The notes under the pieces were generated by a model. It saw only the letters and a program-made list of their open reading frames with translations, did not search any database and had not been told where the DNA came from. Source: Deltaproteobacteria bacterium (GTDB taxonomy: Bacteria > Myxococcota_C > UBA6777). Taken from it: 64,000 nucleotides of DNA. This document shows, piece by piece, positions 59,952 through 64,000 of the stretch. Numbering within the stretch: position 1 is the stretch's first letter; each line of letters opens with the position of its first letter. Both the position numbers and the translations under genes were made by a program. The DNA is taken from assembly GCA_006226375.1 (NCBI GenBank), contig SBHC01000081.1, positions 434,001 to 498,000 on the forward strand. The letters run 5' to 3'.

Positions 59952-59970
59952 TAAAGAATCTCCACCTTCT

Positions 59971-62025
59971 TTATGGGGTCGGGAGAACTGTGAACTCTAC
60001 CCGGCGGTTCATCGCGCGGTTCCGGTTCGACGTGTTGGAGACCATCGGTTTGTTCTTACCAAACCCTTTGATCGCCAGACGTGTCGAAGGAATCCCGCTC
60101 TGCACCAGGTAACGCAACACAGCTCTCGCTCTGCGTTCTGAAAGTTTTAAGTTGTAGGAAGGGTTCCCAACGTTATCGGAGTGCCCCTCAATCAGCACTC
60201 GTGCTGTCGGATATTCTAACAGCAATTTGACCACTTGGGCGAGGGGTCTTCTATACTGAGGACGGATCGTAGCCCGCCCAAATTCAAACAAAATACGTTG
60301 GGGAATGCTCGCAAGGATTTTCACCTTCGGGCAACCCAGCTTGGTTTTGCCATCCGCCACGGCCACACCTGCCTGGTTGGGACACTGGTCTTTGTCATCA
60401 GGGACGCCGTCGTTGTCTTTGTCGGTGGCGGTTGGGCAACCCAGCTTCGTATCCGCTGTGGCGGTCTTCACGCCTGGCTTTCCAGGACATTGGTCAAACT
60501 TGTCCGGCACACCATCGTTGTCCTGGTCGGGCAACGGGCAGCCAGCCGGGGTTTGACCGTCTGCGACTTTGATTCCTGCTTTGTCGGGGCACTTATCTTT
60601 ATTGTCTGGAACGCCATCGTTATCACGGTCGCTGATCGGACATCCCTTGTTCTCTTTCGGACCCGGCTTGCTCGGACAGGCATCAAGGTTGTCGGCGATG
60701 CCGTCTTTGTCGAGGTCACCCCAAGGACAACCTTTGTTGATGGGATCACCCTTCTGCTTGGGACAAAGGTCCACACGATCGGGAATGCCGTCGCCGTCCG
60801 TGTCGGGCCAAGGACAGCCTTTGTTCTCGTCGGGGCCCGCTTTCTTGGGACAGGCGTCCACGTTGTCTGCGAAACCGTCGCCGTCGGTATCCGGCCAGGG
60901 ACAGCCGTTGTTGTCAGAGGCTCCAGGTGTGGTTTTGCATTTGTCGAGTTTGTCGTTCACCCCGTCGCCGTCGGTGTCGGGCCAAGGGCAGCCTCTGTTC
61001 TCTCGATCCCCCGGTTTGCCTGGGCAAGCGTCGAGATGGTCTTCCATCCCGTCGTAGTCTTCGTCCTCAATTTTGGGCGAGTACATCACCCCCGCTAAAA
61101 CACGAAACGCCGGAGTACCATACCCGGCGAGAATTCCAGCGGCCGCTCCCAACGTGACGGCGAGCTTGCGATGCCCGAGAGGAAAGAGCCTCACCCCCGC
61201 GTAGGCCTCCAACGATAAATTGGTCACCTGGGCCGAGGAGTCGAGCAACAAACCTCCTGCCCCTTCAAAGAAGAGATCCCATACATACTTCATCACCCGA
61301 AAGTTGATGCCCAGGCTGTATGTCACTTCGTGTTGCAACGAGAGATCAATGTAGGTGGTGGGCGGCAGATAACGGTAGCCGGCGTTGGCAGCAAACCCAA
61401 ACGTGCCGGAGGTGCGGCTAAGAAACAAGCGTCCGCCTGCATGAAAGGAGTCTTCGCCATTGAAGATGTCGCTGCGGCCAGTGGGAAAGCCAACAAACGC
61501 GAGTAGACCCAACGAGATACCATGACGATCTTCTCGCAGCGCCTGCAGCTTAATCCCCAACTGGATGTCCGACAGCGCAAACGAAGAGATATTCTCGCCG
61601 CGCTCGGCTTCCGAGAACGCTGGGTGGTTTGGGATACGCCCCACCTGGTAAAGCGTGACCGGCATAAGCAAGGCCACATCCAACCAATCCAGCAACCCCA
61701 CGCTCGCGTTGAGGTCGGCGGCCACCTGATGACCAATGATACTTTGGCTGCGATTGCCAGCGCCCGACACCACCATCGTGTTGCTGGCGTAATTGAACAG
61801 CAACCCGACCCCGTAATTCCATTGCCCCAGCGTCATGCCGCTCTGGGTTTGGAACATCCCCTGTGGATCACCCCACGGGCGAAGCTGTTGGGCTTGAAAC
61901 GCGCGGTTTGGAGGGTCGGTATTTTGAGCGCAAACGTGGCCTGGGAGGGAGGAGAGCGTTCCCAACAACACGAACAACAGCAACAGGAAGCGGTGGCCAA
62001 CCGCTCTGCCTGAACCCAGCAACAT
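59971..62025 (-). CDS. Outer-membrane OmpA-family protein with beta-barrel-like region and TSP3 repeats
   Basis: A 684-residue protein. Signal peptide about 1-34 (ends HVCAQ). Residues about 45-317 are an outer-membrane-barrel-like region of alternating beta strands (LGQWNYGVGLLFNYAS, LGIKLQAL, LGLLAFVGFPTGRSD). Residues 320-560 hold eight calcium-binding thrombospondin-type-3 repeats (DTDGDGVNDKLDKC and similar, with GCPWP spacers). Residues 568-684 are the OmpA-C peptidoglycan-binding domain (ILFEFGRATI, IEGHSDN at 613-619, LSERRARAV). It should tie the outer membrane to the cell wall. It sits 19 bp before the giant lipoprotein gene and 110 bp after another giant gene, so it probably anchors or exports them. 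ATG 62025; GAGGAG lies 11 bases upstream. Confidence 0.9.
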   Translation of the reverse strand: MLLGSGRAVGHRFLLLLFVLLGTLSSLPGHVCAQNTDPPNRAFQAQQLRPWGDPQGMFQTQSGMTLGQWNYGVGLLFNYASNTMVVSGAGNRSQSIIGHQVAADLNASVGLLDWLDVALLMPVTLYQVGRIPNHPAFSEAERGENISSFALSDIQLGIKLQALREDRHGISLGLLAFVGFPTGRSDIFNGEDSFHAGGRLFLSRTSGTFGFAANAGYRYLPPTTYIDLSLQHEVTYSLGINFRVMKYVWDLFFEGAGGLLLDSSAQVTNLSLEAYAGVRLFPLGHRKLAVTLGAAAGILAGYGTPAFRVLAGVMYSPKIEDEDYDGMEDHLDACPGKPGDRENRGCPWPDTDGDGVNDKLDKCKTTPGASDNNGCPWPDTDGDGFADNVDACPKKAGPDENKGCPWPDTDGDGIPDRVDLCPKQKGDPINKGCPWGDLDKDGIADNLDACPSKPGPKENKGCPISDRDNDGVPDNKDKCPDKAGIKVADGQTPAGCPLPDQDNDGVPDKFDQCPGKPGVKTATADTKLGCPTATDKDNDGVPDDKDQCPNQAGVAVADGKTKLGCPKVKILASIPQRILFEFGRATIRPQYRRPLAQVVKLLLEYPTARVLIEGHSDNVGNPSYNLKLSERRARAVLRYLVQSGIPSTRLAIKGFGKNKPMVSNTSNRNRAMNRRVEFTVLPTP

Positions 62026-62087
62026 CCGATGTATGACTCCTCTTTCCCTGGACCCGAAAACACCCCACCCCGAGGGGGAGGCTACTA

Positions 62088-62117
62088 CTTAAAGGAAGAA
62101 ACGGCAGAAAGTGTAAA
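62088..62117 (-). promoter_or_regulatory. Possible internal promoter before the OmpA gene
   Basis: On the reverse strand: TTTACA (62117-62112), 18-bp spacer, TTTAAG (62093-62088), 62 bp before the OmpA start. The -10 is only 4/6. If real, it would let the OmpA and giant genes be expressed apart from the upstream giant gene. Confidence 0.3.
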
Positions 62118-62135
62118 ACCAAAAGACTCAGAACC

Positions 62136-64000
62136 TCACTGGCATGTCCCATTTTGGCAAGTAAGTTGGCCACTACAAACCTTGCCACAGGAGCCACAGT
62201 TGTTGTTGTCCGTTTGAAGGTTGCGACAGGCAATGCTGCAGAAGGTTTGGGTGGTGGGGCAAGGCAACTTCAACACCCGGATGCTGTTGTTGGCCCGGTC
62301 CGTCACAAAGATCTTGTCCGAGAGAATCGCCACTCCCGCAGGTTCGTTGAACGTGGCCTCAGTCCCTCCACCATCTTGGGTACCTAAGACACCCTTGCCC
62401 GCCAACGTCGTGACTTTGCCCTGTGGGTCAATCTTGCGAATGGCGTGGTTTTTCAGGTCAGCCACGAAGACATTGCCGACGCTGTCCACAGCAAGACCGT
62501 GGGGAGAGTTGAAGGAGGCATTGGCTCCATCACCGTCTTTGAATCCTGCCGAGCCACTCCCAGCCAGGGTGGTCACTTTGCCTTGTGGATCAATCTTTCG
62601 GATTCGATGGTTTTCGGTGTCTGCCACATACAGATTTCCGTTGCTGTCGATGGCGATGCCTTGAGGGAACTTGAACAGAGCGGCTGTTCCTGTACCGTCT
62701 TTGTAACCTGCAGTGTCGCCTGCCAGTGTAGACGAAGCGCCTGTCACATCGACCTTGCGGATGCGGTGGTTGGCGCTGTCTGCCACATACAGGTTGCCGC
62801 TGGCGTCTACCGCAAGATCAGCGAGGAGGTTGAACTTGGTCGCAGACGAGCTTCCGTCTGCATAGCCCTGCCCCACACCCGAAAATGTGGTCGTTGCTCC
62901 CGAAGACACCCTACGAATCACATGGTTCGAGGAGTCTGCGATGAACATCTGGCCCGATGCATTGAAGGCTAAACCTAGGGGCTGGTTGAACGAAGAGAAG
63001 CTGAGTGGTCCGTTGGTAAGTCCAGCCGAGGAGCCTCCCTCCGTTGTCACCACACCTTGGGAGGTCACTTTGTAGATCTTGTGGGATTTGTAGCCACCAA
63101 TCCAAAGGTTCCCGCTGCCATCCAGGGCGATGCCATGGGGTTGCGTCACGCCGACCTTCACAAACGTAGAGACACAGATATCCGTGGAGGCGATACAATC
63201 CCCGTTGCAATCCACCTTACCCACAGGACACGAGCAGGCTCCAGCCAAACACACCAGGCCAGCCCCACACGTTGTTCCACAAGCACCGCAGTTGTTTTTG
63301 TCTGTTTGGAGGTCGGCACAAGCACCAAAACAGTCGGTCTGTCCGGACGAACAAGTCGGTGCAGTAGCATGCTCCCAGACAAAGCCATCGTTCAATCCAC
63401 CGGAGCTTAATGTTCGACCTCCAAAGTTCGAGTTGCTGTCATGGACACCGACAACATAAACACTGCCGCCGCTGTAGGTCAGGTCGGTGGAGAACACATG
63501 AGATGGGCTTGTCATATTGCGCACCCAAATCACAGCTCCCGTAGGTGAGACCTTGGCTAACAGAGAAGCAACCTTGTTTGTGGTTGTGGTGTAGGTTTTC
63601 CCACCAAGTGGGATGGAGGTCTTATAGGTTTCTGTGACATACCGATTTCCAGCGGCGTCCACAACCATTCGAACAATCGAAGTTCCTTGTGGTGCAAGCT
63701 TCCCAAGTATGGTGGCTGATTGCCAAGCGCCTGCGCTGTTCAGCGACGCGACGAACAAACCAGAAGATTCCGGTGTAGAGAGAGTGGTAGACCCAACGAC
63801 AAACTGTTGAGAAACAAAACCAAGGACATGGACCTGATCGTTACCATCCACCTCCAGAGAACCGGTGCCCGCAACATAGTTTGTGGTACCCACGGGGGAG
63901 CTCGTCACAACCCATTGCCAGGAGCCGTTGGCATCGAGTTTGGCAACGAAAAAGGCCTGTCCCACCGTATTGTTCGCATTCGATGTTCCAAAGGAATAGG
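62136..64000 (-). CDS. Second cysteine-module / propeller protein (3' end; continues beyond right edge)
   Basis: The frame is open from the right edge to TGA at 62136; about 621 codons are visible and the start is outside the window. Visible order: part of an SBBP-like propeller (to about 63390), cysteine modules (TDCFGACADLQTDKNNCGAC), one complete six-bladed NHL propeller (about 62270-63170: GGYKSHKIYKVT to TDRANNSIRVLK), and one terminal cysteine module ending CQNGTCQ. The SBBP-Cys-NHL-Cys layout is the cassette plan of the giant gene at 23229-59951, so this is a paralogue, and possibly also very large. It ends 110 bp before the OmpA gene on the same strand. Confidence 0.9.
   Translation of the reverse strand, partial: YSFGTSNANNTVGQAFFVAKLDANGSWQWVVTSSPVGTTNYVAGTGSLEVDGNDQVHVLGFVSQQFVVGSTTLSTPESSGLFVASLNSAGAWQSATILGKLAPQGTSIVRMVVDAAGNRYVTETYKTSIPLGGKTYTTTTNKVASLLAKVSPTGAVIWVRNMTSPSHVFSTDLTYSGGSVYVVGVHDSNSNFGGRTLSSGGLNDGFVWEHATAPTCSSGQTDCFGACADLQTDKNNCGACGTTCGAGLVCLAGACSCPVGKVDCNGDCIASTDICVSTFVKVGVTQPHGIALDGSGNLWIGGYKSHKIYKVTSQGVVTTEGGSSAGLTNGPLSFSSFNQPLGLAFNASGQMFIADSSNHVIRRVSSGATTTFSGVGQGYADGSSSATKFNLLADLAVDASGNLYVADSANHRIRKVDVTGASSTLAGDTAGYKDGTGTAALFKFPQGIAIDSNGNLYVADTENHRIRKIDPQGKVTTLAGSGSAGFKDGDGANASFNSPHGLAVDSVGNVFVADLKNHAIRKIDPQGKVTTLAGKGVLGTQDGGGTEATFNEPAGVAILSDKIFVTDRANNSIRVLKLPCPTTQTFCSIACRNLQTDNNNCGSCGKVCSGQLTCQNGTCQ

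Noticed and set aside
50360-59880. Regular 129-bp repeats as CRISPR or satellite DNA
   Set aside because: The units stay in one reading frame with conserved cysteine spacing, so they are coding modules.
23229-59951. Many forward-strand ORFs inside the giant gene, the longest at 57024-58724 (566 aa)
   Set aside because: They are antisense shadows of a 129-bp-periodic reverse-strand gene; their translations are low-complexity Thr/Ala/Val repeats without start signals or domains.
23229-59951. Eukaryotic contamination, because of RCC1, WD40, Stig1-like and GON-like domains
   Set aside because: One intron-free 36.7-kb frame with a bacterial signal peptide, a Shine-Dalgarno and an OmpA neighbour; these domain types are known in Myxococcota.
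23229-59951. RHS/YD-type polymorphic toxin or contact-dependent inhibition protein
   Set aside because: No YD repeats, no pre-toxin motif and no variable C-terminal toxin with immunity gene; the protein ends inside a propeller.

Overview
The window looks like the chromosome of a Gram-negative, predatory- or surface-living bacterium of the Myxococcota/Bradymonadota type (former Deltaproteobacteria). This is inferred from the many secreted lipoproteins, cysteine-rich 'CVDLQTD..HCGxCG' modules, OmpA and TSP3 repeats, kinesin-light-chain-type TPRs, FHA/TPR membrane proteins, moderate GC and good Shine-Dalgarno sites. The organism cannot be named from this sequence alone.

Left part (1-22.3 kb): ordinary short operons, most with envelope functions. 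In order: the 5' part of a repeat protein; a TPR protein; tRNA-Phe(GAA) with its own promoter and terminator; a reverse-strand operon of M14 carboxypeptidase-like protein, DUF2891 protein and alpha/beta hydrolase; a PHB-depolymerase/feruloyl-esterase-like secreted esterase; an Ig-like membrane protein followed by an FHA-TM-repeat protein; a small lipoprotein; an AlkB-like dioxygenase; a TetR regulator; a reverse-strand redox/envelope cluster (YceI, cytochrome-b561-like protein, cytochrome-c-like lipoprotein, ICMT-like methyltransferase); a DUF1521 (metal-ion-induced autocleavage) protein; a pentapeptide-repeat protein fused to a potassium-channel pore; and two translationally coupled, paralogous cysteine-rich lipoproteins.

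Junction (22.3-23.2 kb): a small DUF559 PD-(D/E)XK nuclease gene lies between copies of a palindromic dispersed repeat, next to a 39-bp near-perfect palindrome.

Right part (23.2-64 kb): this is the outstanding region. One uninterrupted reverse-strand ORF of 36.7 kb (23229-59951) encodes a 12,240-residue predicted lipoprotein. After a signal peptide it has 73 tandem Stig1-like cysteine modules. A chain of 20 predicted beta-propellers follows, joined by further cysteine modules: 12 NHL blocks with six blades each, 4 SBBP-like blocks with seven, 3 RCC1 blocks with seven and 1 WD40 block with seven (128 blades by my count). One DUF1554 domain and one GON/fibrinogen-like domain are inserted. Just upstream (59971-62025) is an outer-membrane-barrel/TSP3/OmpA protein. 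Upstream of that (62136 to beyond the right edge) is the 3' end of a second gene with the same SBBP-cysteine-NHL-cysteine design. The three genes share a strand and have short gaps (19 and 110 bp), so giant - OmpA - giant looks like one unit. My inference is an OmpA-anchored, disulfide-rich megadalton surface or adhesion apparatus. No catalytic domain was seen in it, and its function is not known from the sequence.
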